Assembly (NCBI RefSeq): GCF_001563225.1 | Contig: NZ_CP014206.1 | Span: 992,001 to 1,056,000 of the forward strand | DNA: 64,000 bases | Reading direction: 5' to 3' | Origin: Pseudodesulfovibrio indicus | Lineage (GTDB): Bacteria; Desulfobacterota; Desulfovibrionia; Desulfovibrionales; Desulfovibrionaceae | In this document: one piece after another, positions 32,538 to 41,435 of the stretch | Position numbering within the stretch: position 1 is the first letter of the stretch | How the letters are laid out: each line of letters starts with the position of its first letter | Made by a program: the position numbers and the translations under genes | Notes under the pieces: model-generated | Database searches by the model: none | What the model saw: the letters and a program-made list of their open reading frames with translations, nothing else | Told to the model about the DNA's origin: nothing

Positions 32538-33787
32538 GTGATTAAACTGAGGAGTATCCTGTCCGCCGCCTTGGCGCTCTGGCTTGCCGCCTCCGCATGC
32601 CTCGTTCCTGTTCCGGCAGGCGCGGCAGGGCGCGGAGAGCTGCTCTTCGGCATGTCCGCCGCGTTCACCGGGGCCAACGGCGAGCTGGGCATCGAGTACT
32701 ACCGGGGACTGACCGCCTATCTGGAGTACCGCAACGCCCGGGTGGGCGAGAACGGCTGGACCATCAAGGTCAAGCCCGCCAACGACGGGTACAATCCCGG
32801 CCCCTGCTTCCAGAACACCGTCAGCTTCATCCTCGACGACGACGTCTTCGCCCTGGCCGCCTACGTCGGGACCCCGACCACCTCGCGCATCCTGCCGCTG
32901 CTCCAGAAGTTCAAGGACCGTCACGTGTACATGCTCTTCCCGTTCACCGGGCGCAGCCGCTGCGCGTGGAACCGTTCGGCGAGTACGTCTTCAACCTCCG
33001 CGCCTCCTATTTCGACGAGACCTCGGCCCTGGTGGACAACCTGGTGGCCGCCGGGCGCAGCCGCATCGCCGTGTTCTACCAGCTGGACGCCTACGGGCGG
33101 AACGGCTGGGACGGGGTGCGTCGCGCGCTGAACCGGTACGATCTGAGCATCGTGGCCGAGGCCGCCTACCGCCGGGGCGCGACCTTTGCCCAGGACTTTA
33201 CGGTCGAGGTCCGCCATCTGATGAAAGCCGACGTCGACGCCATCGTGGTCATCGGGACCTACGCCTCCCAGGCCGCCTTCATCCGCGACGCCCGCAACCT
33301 GGGCTACGACGTGCCCATCGCCGGGGTCTCCTTCACGGACAGCGACAAGATGCTGACTCTGCTGAAGGAGGAGAGCGGGCGGACCGGCCGGGACTACACC
33401 GTGGACCTCATCCAGTCCCAGGTGGTCCCGAGCTACGAGGAGAACGACCTGCCCGGCGTGCGCTTCTACCGCGAGGTCATGGCCGGTTACGAGGGTGCGA
33501 CCGTACCCTCGGACGCGGGGTACGCCCCGCGCCGTTACAGCTTCGTCAGCTTCGAGGGGTTCCTGAACGGCATCCTGCTGGGCGAGCTGGTGGACCGCAT
33601 GGGCGACGCCCCGTCCCCGGCCCGCATCCCGGAGGTCATGGAGAGCATCCGCGACCTGGACCTCGGCATCGGGGTCGACGTCCGGTTCGGCCCGGGCCGC
33701 CACCAGGGGCTTGACCAGGTCTACATGACCACTGTGGAGGACGGCCACTTCCGGGCCATCGAGAACTGGGAGAGGTGGCGCCGATGA
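32538..33787 (+). pseudogene. Periplasmic Leu/Ile/Val-type binding protein, interrupted by a frameshift
   Basis: Two frames join into one Peripla_BP_6-type protein. The first reads from the ATG at 32538 with a signal peptide, GELLFGMSAAFTGANGELG and ends at FPFTG. The second resumes at the same point with QPLRVEPFGEYVFNLRASY and runs to 33787. One G seems to be missing from the ACCGGGCGCAG stretch at about 32949-32952; restoring it gives one open frame of about 416 residues. The downstream half keeps family motifs (IAVFYQLDAYGRNGWDG, DVDAIVVIGTYASQAAFI). Its stop overlaps the next gene by ATGA. It may be a real mutation or a sequencing error. There is no ABC transporter nearby, so it probably fed a ligand signal to the GGDEF-EAL protein. 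Confidence 0.8.
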
Positions 33788-36354
33788 AGGCCCCCAAACT
33801 TTTCGTCAAACCGCTGCTGTTCATGGTCGTGGTCTTCGGCATGATCGCCGTGGTCACCTCCATGACCTTCTCCAGCCGGCTCCGGCGCGAGATGACCCGC
33901 GAGTACGAGTCCAAGGCCCTGGCCCTGGCGCGTTCCGTGGCCGAATCCGACATCGCCACCATCCTCAGCCAGGACGCGGGCGCGCTTCAGGCGCGCATCG
34001 ACCAGTACCTGGGCATTGCGGCGGTCTCCTACGTTCTGGTGGCCGACGAGAAGGGCGACGTCCTGGCCCACACCTTCGTGCCGGTCATCCCGGACCGCAT
34101 CCTGTCCCTGGTGCGGGAGACCCCCAGGGTGGAGACGCGCGAAGAGCACATCATGCGCGATATCGAGCTGGACGGGAAACGGTACCTGCACGTATCGAGC
34201 CCCATCCTGTCGGGGCTGGCGGGCGACGTGCACATCGGCATGGACTACGAGGTCATCGACAGCAACATCCACGAGGCCGTGCTGGAGCAGCAGGTGGTCA
34301 TGCTCATCCTGTTCGGGGCCAGCCTGCTCCTGGTCTTCCTGTTCGTGGTCAACATCTCCAAGCCGCTCAGGCAGCTCACCGACTACGCGGGCCGGGTGGC
34401 GGTCAAGGACTTCGGCAAGGTCCCCCTCATCGAATCCGACGACGAGGTCGGCCAGCTGGCCCGGGCCATGGAGGCCATGACCGGCCAGATATCCGAGCTG
34501 GTCGGCAACCTGGAGGATCGCGTCCGCCAGAAGACCCGCGAGCTGCAGGAGGCGCGCGACGCCCTCAGGCAGAAGGTCGAGGAGCGCACCAGCGAGCTGA
34601 TGCGCACCAACACCCAGCTCAAGATCGAGATCGCCGAGCGCAAGGTCATCGGCGACGCCCTGCGCAAGGCGGAGAAGAAGTACCGGGCCATCTTCGAGAA
34701 CGCGGTGGAGGGCATCTACCAGTCCTCGCCGTCCGGGAGGTTCCAGGACACCAACCCGGCCCTGGCGCGCATCCTGGGGTACAAGTCCCCCGAGGACCTG
34801 ATGAGCTCCATCTACGACATCGGCACCCAGATGTACGTGGACCCCAACCGGCGCAAGGAGTTCCTGCGGCTCATCGAGGAGCGGGGCGAGGTCAAGAATT
34901 TCGTGTCCAAGGTGCGCAAGCGCGACGGCCGGATCATCTGGATCGCGGAGAACGCGCGCCAGATCAAGGACAAGAACGGCAACCTGGTCTGCTTCGAGGG
35001 GTCCATCGAGGACATCACCATGCGCAAGAAGGCCGAGGACCAGCTCAAGCGCCAGGCGTTCCACGACCCGCTCACCGGGCTGCCCAACCGCGCCCTGTTC
35101 CTGGACCACCTGCGCATGGCCATGGAGCGCTCCAGGCGGCGCAAGCACATGTTCGCGGTCCTGTACATGGACCTCGACCGGTTCAAGGTGGTCAACGATT
35201 CCCTGGGCCACGACGCGGGCGACGAGCTGCTCCGGGGCGTGGCGCGCGTGCTGGAGAAGTGCGGGCGGTCCGTGGACACCATCGCCCGGTTCGGCGGCGA
35301 CGAGTTCGCCATCCTCCAGGAAGAGATTTCCGCGCCCAAGGACGCCATCGCCATCGCCCGGCGCATCCTGGAGGGCGTGCGCCAGCCGTTCAGCATCGGC
35401 GGCAACGAGGTCTTCACCTCGGCCAGCCTCGGCATCGTGCTCAAGACCGACGGGTACGACCGGCCCGAGGCGCTGCTGCGCGACGCGGACACCGCCATGT
35501 ACCGCGCCAAGGAGCTGGGCAAGTCCCGGTTCAAGGTCTTCAACCGCAAGATGCACGATCAGGCCCTGCAGCTCATGGAGCTGGAGACCGACCTGCGGCG
35601 CGCCGTGGACCTGCGCGAGTTCGAGGTGGTCTATCAGCCCGTGGTCCGGCTGGACACCCGCCAGGTCTGCGGGTTCGAGGCCCTAGTCCGCTGGCGGCAC
35701 CCGGAACACGGCATCATCGGCCCCGGCGACTTCGTCTCCCTGGCCGAGGACACCGGGCTGATCTACGCCATCGACAACATGGTCCTGGAGGAAGCGTGCG
35801 CCCAGGTCCGGCGCTGGCAGTCCCTGTCCGTGGACTGCGACGGGCCGCTGAGCGTGAACGTCAACATCTCGGGCAAGCATTTCGGCCAGTCCATGCTGGC
35901 CGGGCAGATTTCCCGCGCCCTGGAAGATTCCGGGCTGGCCCCCGGCTCGCTGAACATCGAGATCACCGAGTCCGCCCTCATGGACAACCCCAATGTGGCC
36001 GAGGAGATCCTGCTTCAGCTCAAGGACCTCGGCGTGCACATCTGCATCGACGACTTCGGCACCGGCTATTCCTCCCTGTCCTACCTGCAGCGGTTCCCCA
36101 TCGACGTGGTCAAGGTGGACCGCTCCTTCATCATCGCCGTGGACAAGGACCCGGACAGCCAGGCCATCGTGCGGACCATCTTCTCGCTGGGCGAATCCAT
36201 GGGCCTCAAGATCGTGGCCGAGGGCGTGGAGACGTCCGGCCAGCTCGACTTTCTGGAGCGGGAAGGGTGCCAGTTCGTGCAGGGATACTTCTTCTACAAA
36301 CCACTGACCGTGACCGAGGTGGACAACCTCCTGGAGGGCCAACGGCGGGCCTGA
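33784..36354 (+). CDS. Membrane sensor with HAMP, PAS, GGDEF and EAL domains
   Basis: An 856-residue c-di-GMP enzyme. Helix 1 is at about 8-28 and helix 2 at about 172-195, enclosing a periplasmic sensor of about 140 residues. HAMP is at about 196-250, a coiled coil at about 250-300, PAS at about 300-420, GGDEF at about 430-595 and EAL at about 605-850. GGDEF is intact (RFGGDEFAIL) with an I-site RSVD five residues before it, so it could be a feedback-inhibited diguanylate cyclase. EAL is also intact (GFEALVRWRHPEHG, VNVNISGKHF, IEITES, CIDDFGTGYSS, VVKVDRSFI, VAEGVET, VQGYFF). It starts inside the stop of the binding-protein gene, so the two are translationally coupled. Confidence 0.95.
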   Translation: MKAPKLFVKPLLFMVVVFGMIAVVTSMTFSSRLRREMTREYESKALALARSVAESDIATILSQDAGALQARIDQYLGIAAVSYVLVADEKGDVLAHTFVPVIPDRILSLVRETPRVETREEHIMRDIELDGKRYLHVSSPILSGLAGDVHIGMDYEVIDSNIHEAVLEQQVVMLILFGASLLLVFLFVVNISKPLRQLTDYAGRVAVKDFGKVPLIESDDEVGQLARAMEAMTGQISELVGNLEDRVRQKTRELQEARDALRQKVEERTSELMRTNTQLKIEIAERKVIGDALRKAEKKYRAIFENAVEGIYQSSPSGRFQDTNPALARILGYKSPEDLMSSIYDIGTQMYVDPNRRKEFLRLIEERGEVKNFVSKVRKRDGRIIWIAENARQIKDKNGNLVCFEGSIEDITMRKKAEDQLKRQAFHDPLTGLPNRALFLDHLRMAMERSRRRKHMFAVLYMDLDRFKVVNDSLGHDAGDELLRGVARVLEKCGRSVDTIARFGGDEFAILQEEISAPKDAIAIARRILEGVRQPFSIGGNEVFTSASLGIVLKTDGYDRPEALLRDADTAMYRAKELGKSRFKVFNRKMHDQALQLMELETDLRRAVDLREFEVVYQPVVRLDTRQVCGFEALVRWRHPEHGIIGPGDFVSLAEDTGLIYAIDNMVLEEACAQVRRWQSLSVDCDGPLSVNVNISGKHFGQSMLAGQISRALEDSGLAPGSLNIEITESALMDNPNVAEEILLQLKDLGVHICIDDFGTGYSSLSYLQRFPIDVVKVDRSFIIAVDKDPDSQAIVRTIFSLGESMGLKIVAEGVETSGQLDFLEREGCQFVQGYFFYKPLTVTEVDNLLEGQRRA

Positions 36355-36378
36355 CGCGGGTGACCGAGGAGAGACGGC

Positions 36379-37737
36379 ATGGCCATACGAGATTTCATAA
36401 CCTGCGGCGTGGAGCCCATCGAACAGGTGCTCATGCCCTTCCAGGTGTTCTTCCGTTCCAAGTCCACCAGCGGCATCCTGCTGATCATCGGCGCGCTCGC
36501 GGCCCTGGTTTGGGCCAATTCGCCCTGGGCCGGTTCCTATGAGGCCCTGTGGTCCACCGAGTTTTCGGTGGGGTTCGGTGCGGCGGCCCTGTCCAAGCCG
36601 ATCATCCTGTGGGTCAACGACGGGTTGATGGCCCTGTTCTTCTTCGTGGTCGGCCTGGAGATCAAGCGCGAATTCAAGGTCGGCGAGCTGTCCACCCGCA
36701 GCCAGGCCGTGCTGCCCATCGCCGCGGCCATCGGCGGCATGGTCGTGCCCGCGTCCATCTACGCGGCCTTCAACCAGGGGCTGCCCTCCATCTCCGGCTG
36801 GGGCGTGCCCATGGCCACGGACATCGCCTTTGCCCTCGGCATCCTGGCCCTGCTCGGCGACCGCGTCCCGTACCAGATCAAGATATTCCTCACCGCCGTG
36901 GCCATCGTGGACGATATCGGCTCCATCCTGGTCATTGCTCTGTTTTACACCGCCGACATCTCCGGCTGGATGCTGCTCGGCGCGGCGATCATGCTCGGCG
37001 TGGCCTTCGTCGGAAACCGCATGGGCGTCCGCACCCCGTTGTTCTATGCCCTGGTGGGCTGCGTGGTCTGGCTCCTGGTGCTCAAGTCCGGGGTCCATTC
37101 CACGGTGGCGGGCGTGCTCATGGCCTTCACTATTCCGGCCCGCACACGCTGCGACGCCGAGGCATTCTCGGCCAACGCGGTCCGGCTGCTGGAGGACTAC
37201 AACAAGGCCATCGAGCCGGGCGGCTCGGTGCTGACCAACCCGACCATGCACTCGGCCCTGGTCTCCATGCAGCAGATAGTGGTCCGCGCCCAGACCCCGC
37301 TCCAGCGGCTGGAGCACGGGCTGCATCCCCTGGTGGACTTCGTGATCATGCCCATCTTCGCCCTGGCCAACGCGGGCGTGTCCCTGTCCGGCGGCCTGGC
37401 TCCCGGAGGGGCTCCCGTAGCCCTGGGTACGGTTCTCGGGCTGGTCCTGGGCAAGCCCGTGGGCATCGTGCTCATGGTCCTGCTCATCGTCCGCTTTTCC
37501 GCAGGGTATCCCCATGGCACGACCCTGCGCCATTTCGTGGGCGCGGGACTGCTCGGCGGCATCGGGTTCACCATGTCGCTGTTCATCGCCACCCTGGCCT
37601 TTGTCGGGTCGCCGGGGCTGCTTGCCTCGGCCAAGACGGCCATCCTGGGGGCGTCCCTGCTGGCGGGGGTCGCGGGCTACCTGGTCCTGCGCACCGCCCA
37701 GCCCCCGGAGCGGCAGGCGGGCGCGTCCTCCCGGTAG
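36379..37737 (+). CDS. nhaA: Na+/H+ antiporter NhaA
   Basis: A 452-residue NhaA, longer than the E. coli protein (388) with an insertion around residues 255-300 (TRCDAEAFSANAVRLLEDYN). The ion-binding Asp pair is in VAIVDDIGSILVIA, and the conserved MATDIAFALGIL and FFFVVGLEIKREF are present. It exchanges Na+ for H+ across the inner membrane. GAGGAGA precedes the ATG. Confidence 0.95.
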   Translation: MAIRDFITCGVEPIEQVLMPFQVFFRSKSTSGILLIIGALAALVWANSPWAGSYEALWSTEFSVGFGAAALSKPIILWVNDGLMALFFFVVGLEIKREFKVGELSTRSQAVLPIAAAIGGMVVPASIYAAFNQGLPSISGWGVPMATDIAFALGILALLGDRVPYQIKIFLTAVAIVDDIGSILVIALFYTADISGWMLLGAAIMLGVAFVGNRMGVRTPLFYALVGCVVWLLVLKSGVHSTVAGVLMAFTIPARTRCDAEAFSANAVRLLEDYNKAIEPGGSVLTNPTMHSALVSMQQIVVRAQTPLQRLEHGLHPLVDFVIMPIFALANAGVSLSGGLAPGGAPVALGTVLGLVLGKPVGIVLMVLLIVRFSAGYPHGTTLRHFVGAGLLGGIGFTMSLFIATLAFVGSPGLLASAKTAILGASLLAGVAGYLVLRTAQPPERQAGASSR

Positions 37738-37824
37738 GCGCTTCCTATCGGGTCCGATACCGTGTATCATCCCCGGACGGCCGCGCCATGCGCCAAACCA
37801 GCAACCATACGCGAGCACAGCACC

Positions 37825-38562
37825 ATGATAACGAGCGATAACGGAATGATAGAAGGGGTCTTCTCCATCGAGCGGATGGCCAAGATCGGCACCGGCACCA
37901 CGGCCCGCCGGGTGAAACAGACCGCACTGTATTATGCCCGCGAGGTCGAGGGCGAGAAGATCGAGTTGCAGGGGCTGAACAACAAGCACGTTCCCTCCGG
38001 CCCGGTGGAGCTGGTCACCAAGGACGAGCTGCTGGCCGACTACCTGCCCCTGCCCCAGCTCTTCAAGGAGGTCGTGGGCAACGTCCGCATGGTCCAGAAG
38101 TCCGTGGCGCGCGGCGACAAGTTCCGCAAGCGCGGCGAGAACTTCACCGCCGAGTACGAATACGCAAACGCCCTGAACCTCGACGAGCAGAACGTGCGCG
38201 CCAACTTCGGCATCGGCCTTTGCCTGCTGGCCCGCGACGAGGAGGACAAGGCCAAGAAGGTTTTCGACCGCATCATCTCCCTGGACAGCGCCTTTTCCGA
38301 CGATCACAAGCACCTGTTCAACGAATACGGCATCGCTCTGCGCAAGAAGAACCTCTTCGGACAGGCCGTGGACTACTACAAGCGTGCCCTGGAGCTGGCC
38401 CCGGACGACGAGAACCTGTGGTACAACCTGGCCCGCGCCCAGTACGAGCGCCAGGACTGGCCCAAGTGCGTCGAGGCCGTGGCTCGCTGTCTGGACCTCG
38501 ATCCGCTCCACCTGGAAGGGCGGAAGATGATGGAATATATCACCAAGAAGGGGCTGGTCTGA
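37825..38562 (+). CDS. Tetratricopeptide-repeat protein
   Basis: A 245-residue protein with an N-terminal part lacking repeats (GVFSIERMAKIGTGTTARRVKQ) and about three TPR units after residue 110 (EYEYANALNLDEQNVRANFGIGL, GIALRKKNLFGQAVDYYKRALEL, NLARAQYERQDWPKCVEAVAR). TPRs mediate protein contacts; no enzyme domain is visible. The start at 37825 (MITSDNG) is favoured over longer readings without support, but no strong ribosome-binding site is present. It is followed by cobB after 22 bp. Confidence 0.8.
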   Translation: MITSDNGMIEGVFSIERMAKIGTGTTARRVKQTALYYAREVEGEKIELQGLNNKHVPSGPVELVTKDELLADYLPLPQLFKEVVGNVRMVQKSVARGDKFRKRGENFTAEYEYANALNLDEQNVRANFGIGLCLLARDEEDKAKKVFDRIISLDSAFSDDHKHLFNEYGIALRKKNLFGQAVDYYKRALELAPDDENLWYNLARAQYERQDWPKCVEAVARCLDLDPLHLEGRKMMEYITKKGLV

Positions 38563-38584
38563 TCACCGCCCGGCAGGGAGCCGC

Positions 38585-39973
38585 ATGAGCACGGTCAAGG
38601 CATTCGTCATCGCCGGCACGCACAGCGGGTGCGGCAAGACCTCCATCTCCCTGGGGCTGATGGCCTCCCTGGCCCGGCGCGGCAACCGGGTGCGTCCCTT
38701 CAAGTGCGGCCCGGACTTCATCGATCCCGGACACCATGCCCTGGCCTGCGCCGTTGACGCCGTTCCGGTCCCCAGCCACAACCTCGACGGCTGGATGCTC
38801 GATCCCGCCACCAACCTGGACATCTTCAACCGCTACGCCGCGACCGGCGACGTGGCCGTGATCGAGGGTGTCATGGGGCTGTTCGACGGCTTCTCCGGCA
38901 CCGAGGACTCCGGGTCCACGGCCCAGATGGCCAAGATCCTGGGGCTGCCCGTGATCCTGGTGGTGGACGCCCGGTCCATGGCTCGTTCCGCCGCCGCCCT
39001 GGTGGCGGGCTACGCCGACTTCGACCCGGAGGTAAACATCGCGGGCGTGATCTTCAACCGCGTGGGCAGCCCGAACCATGCCGAACTGCTGCGCGAGGCC
39101 ATGACCCTGGTCCCGGACATCCCGGTGCTCGGCGTACTTCCCCGCGACGAGGCCATCGCCACCCCGTCGCGCCATCTCGGTCTGGTCACCCCGGACCAGG
39201 ACGGCCCGGACCTGGACCGCTACGCCCGGCTGGCCGACTGGGTGGAGACCGGCCTGGACCCGGACCGGCTCCTGGCCTCCCTGCCCGAGACCGCGGCCGT
39301 GCCGCCCTTCGAGCCCGTGCCGCAGCTGCCGCGCGTGACCATCGGCCTGGCCAGGGACAACGCCTTCTGCTTCTACTACGAAGAGAATCTCCGGCTGTTG
39401 CGCGAGGCCGGAGCCAGGCTGGTGGAGTTCTCGCCGCTGGCCGACGTCCATCTGCCCGAACACATCGACGGCCTCTACCTTGGCGGCGGCTATCCAGAGC
39501 TCTACGCTTTCGAACTCGGTCAGAACACCCGCATCCGGAGGGCCATCAAGGAGTTCTGCGAGTCTGGCCGCCCGGTCTACGCCGAGTGCGGCGGGTTCAT
39601 GCTGCTCATGAACGACATCATCACCGGCAGGGGCCGGTACGCCATGGCCGGGGTCTTTCCGGTGCGAGCGGAGATGAGCGAGAAATTCCGCGCCCTGGGT
39701 TATCGGGAGATATCCACGCGTGCCAATACCGTGCTTGGTCCCGCCGGCACCGTGGCGCGCGGGCACGAGTTTCATTATTCGGCCATGCAGGACGACCGCG
39801 AGGCCGCGCTGCTGCCCGCCGCCTATTCCCTGTCCGGCCGCAAGGGACACATCGACACCCGCGAGGGCTTCCTCGCCGGGAACACCCTCGGTTCCTATGT
39901 CCATCTTCACTTCGGTTCCAATCCCGAGGTCCCTCGGGCGTTTGTCCAGGCCTGCATCGACTGTCAGAAATAG
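38585..39973 (+). CDS. cobB: Cobyrinate a,c-diamide synthase
   Basis: A 462-residue CobB/CbiA, which amidates cobyrinic acid at positions a and c with ATP and glutamine during cobalamin synthesis. The N-terminal P-loop is AGTHSGCGKTSISLG with FKCGPDFIDPGHHALA, and the C-terminal class I glutamine amidotransferase domain has LYLGGGYPELYAFEL, the nucleophile Cys in YAECGGFMLLM, and a final HEFHYS and SYVHLHF. Other cobalamin genes here are scattered (cobA-hemD at 53496, cobM at 57145). A 1.46-kb repeat region follows. Confidence 0.96.
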   Translation: MSTVKAFVIAGTHSGCGKTSISLGLMASLARRGNRVRPFKCGPDFIDPGHHALACAVDAVPVPSHNLDGWMLDPATNLDIFNRYAATGDVAVIEGVMGLFDGFSGTEDSGSTAQMAKILGLPVILVVDARSMARSAAALVAGYADFDPEVNIAGVIFNRVGSPNHAELLREAMTLVPDIPVLGVLPRDEAIATPSRHLGLVTPDQDGPDLDRYARLADWVETGLDPDRLLASLPETAAVPPFEPVPQLPRVTIGLARDNAFCFYYEENLRLLREAGARLVEFSPLADVHLPEHIDGLYLGGGYPELYAFELGQNTRIRRAIKEFCESGRPVYAECGGFMLLMNDIITGRGRYAMAGVFPVRAEMSEKFRALGYREISTRANTVLGPAGTVARGHEFHYSAMQDDREAALLPAAYSLSGRKGHIDTREGFLAGNTLGSYVHLHFGSNPEVPRAFVQACIDCQK

Positions 39974-40010
39974 ACGGTGATTCCAAAGGTAGGCGCTCTT
40001 TTTGCCTGAT

Positions 40011-40325
40011 CGGTGGAGGAGGGGAGCGCGGTGGTTTGTTCCGCGCGTCCGCGTCTGGGGTTTTTCCTGTTGAGGTAGACCGTTTTGCGCTTTTATAGCG
40101 CCTTACTTTTTGGCTGGCGCCCCAAAAAGTAAGCAAAAAGTGCGCTCGCGGTGCGGCGGCGCGGAAACAGTGGCCAAGAGCCTGTAAGCGCCTCCCGCTG
40201 CCCTGACGGCATTGTCTGCCGAGGCAGACTCAGTCGGGCTGGGCTTCGGCGCTTGAAACAGGCTCTAGGCCCCGGTTTCCGAATGACCGCTCTTCGGGCG
40301 AGGGATTCTCCGAGCGTGGGAGGGA
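40011..40325. repeat. Tandem 315-bp repeat, unit 1
   Basis: The first of two near-identical units (period about 315 bp). Landmarks are gagcgcggtgg, CCGTTTTGCGCTTTTA, the inverted repeat TTACTTTTTGG...CCAAAAAGTAA, GCGGAAACAGTGGCCAAGAG, CTGTCTGCCGAGGCAGACTC-like, and GGTTTCCGAATGACCGCTCT. It is non-coding. It belongs to the 1.46-kb stretch 39974-41435, which carries no gene on either strand. Confidence 0.85.
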
Positions 40326-40690
40326 TGGTGGAAGAGGGGGGAGCGCGGTGGGTTTGGGCCGCGCGTTCGCGTCTGATGTTCCCCTGTCGCGATGAGCCGT
40401 TTTGCGCTTTTACAGCGCCTTACTTTTTGGCTTGCGCCCCAAAAAGTAAGCAAAAAGTGCGCTGCGGTGCGGCGGCGCGGAAACAGTGGCCAAGAGCCTG
40501 TAAGCGCCTTTTGCTGCCCTGACGGCATGTCTGCCGAGGCAGACTCAGTCGGGCTGCGCTTCGGCGCTTGAGACAGGCTCTAGGCCCCGGTTTCCGAATG
40601 ACCGCTCTCCGGACGAGGACCGTCCGAGCGTGGGAGGAATGGCGGAAGAGGGAGTAGCGCGGCAATGATCTCCGCGCACGAGAGGGACGG
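40326..40690. repeat. Tandem 315-bp repeat, unit 2 plus partial unit 3
   Basis: Unit 2 repeats the landmarks of unit 1, with CGTTTTGCGCTTTTA shifted by 317 bp. After it the beginning of a third unit appears (cgagcgtggg at 40625, matching 40311) and then stops near 40690. The strongest inner structure is TTTTTGGCTTGCGCCCCAAAAA at about 40426. Confidence 0.85.
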
Positions 40691-40734
40691 CGAAAGAGGT
40701 GAAACACGCCCTGGCCGATTCAACTCCAAACCAC

Positions 40735-41020
40735 CCCCTCTCGCGCTTTTGAGGCGCAGCCTCAAACAGCCGTCACCTCCAAACCTCCGCCCTTCGCACC
40801 CTGGAGCGCCTGGGGGCAAAGCCCCAACAACGGCTCTCATCACCCAACCCTCGCCCAACGGACCTCCCCTGGAGTGTCTTTGGGGCACAGCCCCAAACAG
40901 CGGCTTTCATACCCCGCCGCTCCGATCGAAGGCCCTTCCCTGGAACACCTTTGAGGCGCAGCCTCAAAAAGTGGCTCTCCTACTCCGAAGTCCCGTCAGA
41001 AGGCCCCTCTTCCTTCGCCC
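40735..41020. repeat. Four-unit tandem array (about 72-bp period) with compensated hairpins
   Basis: Four units each hold a short stem: TTTGAGGCGCAGCCTCAAA, TGGGGGCAAAGCCCCAA, TTTGGGGCACAGCCCCAAA and TTTGAGGCGCAGCCTCAAA. The flanking parts (CCCTGGA.., ..CAACGGCTCTCAT-like) are also shared. The stem changes GAGGC/GCCTC to GGGGC/GCCCC are compensatory. This is not a CRISPR: the flanks, not only the stems, are repeated and there are no unique spacers. Confidence 0.75.
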
Positions 41021-41032
41021 TTCGTACCGTCA

Positions 41033-41330
41033 AGCAGCAGGGAGCGAGCCCTGTTCTGGACGCCTAGAAGCCGACCGCGAAGGGGCGGCGGCTCCGCTCC
41101 CGTGGCTCCTCGGTATCCCTTAAAAGGGGCGTTCCCGTGGAGACTCGCATTCTACTTTTGATCGGATGGAGCCGCCCCGAGCGGATCGGATTCTCAGCGG
41201 CCAAACTGTGGGCGGGGATGACCCCCCAAAGCATTTTTCTTTGGTTCTTTCTTTTTTGCTTTGGAAAAAGAAAGAACCCCGCCGGGAGGGCTCCCAAAAA
41301 ACCTGGAGGAGCGCCAGCGACGGCTCTTTC
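41033..41330 (-). repeat. Dispersed element II, inverse copy 3
   Basis: The reverse complement of this region follows the element at 5518-5830 closely over nearly its whole length, from the gcgctcctcca start at about 41315 to the CCAGAACAGGGCTCGCTC end at about 41041. It lies between the tandem arrays and dinB. Confidence 0.85.
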
Positions 41331-41435
41331 TCTTCTTTCCCCTGTTTTCCCTTCTTCATCTCCCTTCGCATTTCCGGGGGGGCAAGGGGCCCCCAGCCCC
41401 TTAACAAACGACCCCACCCCTAGTAGAATAAACAA

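Noticed and set aside
35683-38511. 942-residue open frame on the minus strand opposite the GGDEF-EAL gene, nhaA and the TPR gene
   Set aside because: Its length comes from GC bias; the translated sequence is His/Gly/Ala-rich and does not resemble any protein, while the plus strand holds three clear genes.
38563-38584. Cobalamin riboswitch before cobB
   Set aside because: The gap to the TPR gene is 22 bp, too short for a B12 riboswitch; none was seen upstream of cobM or cobA-hemD either.
40735-41020. Possible CRISPR array
   Set aside because: Repeats and the sequences between them are both repetitive, the stems vary, and no cas genes are present.
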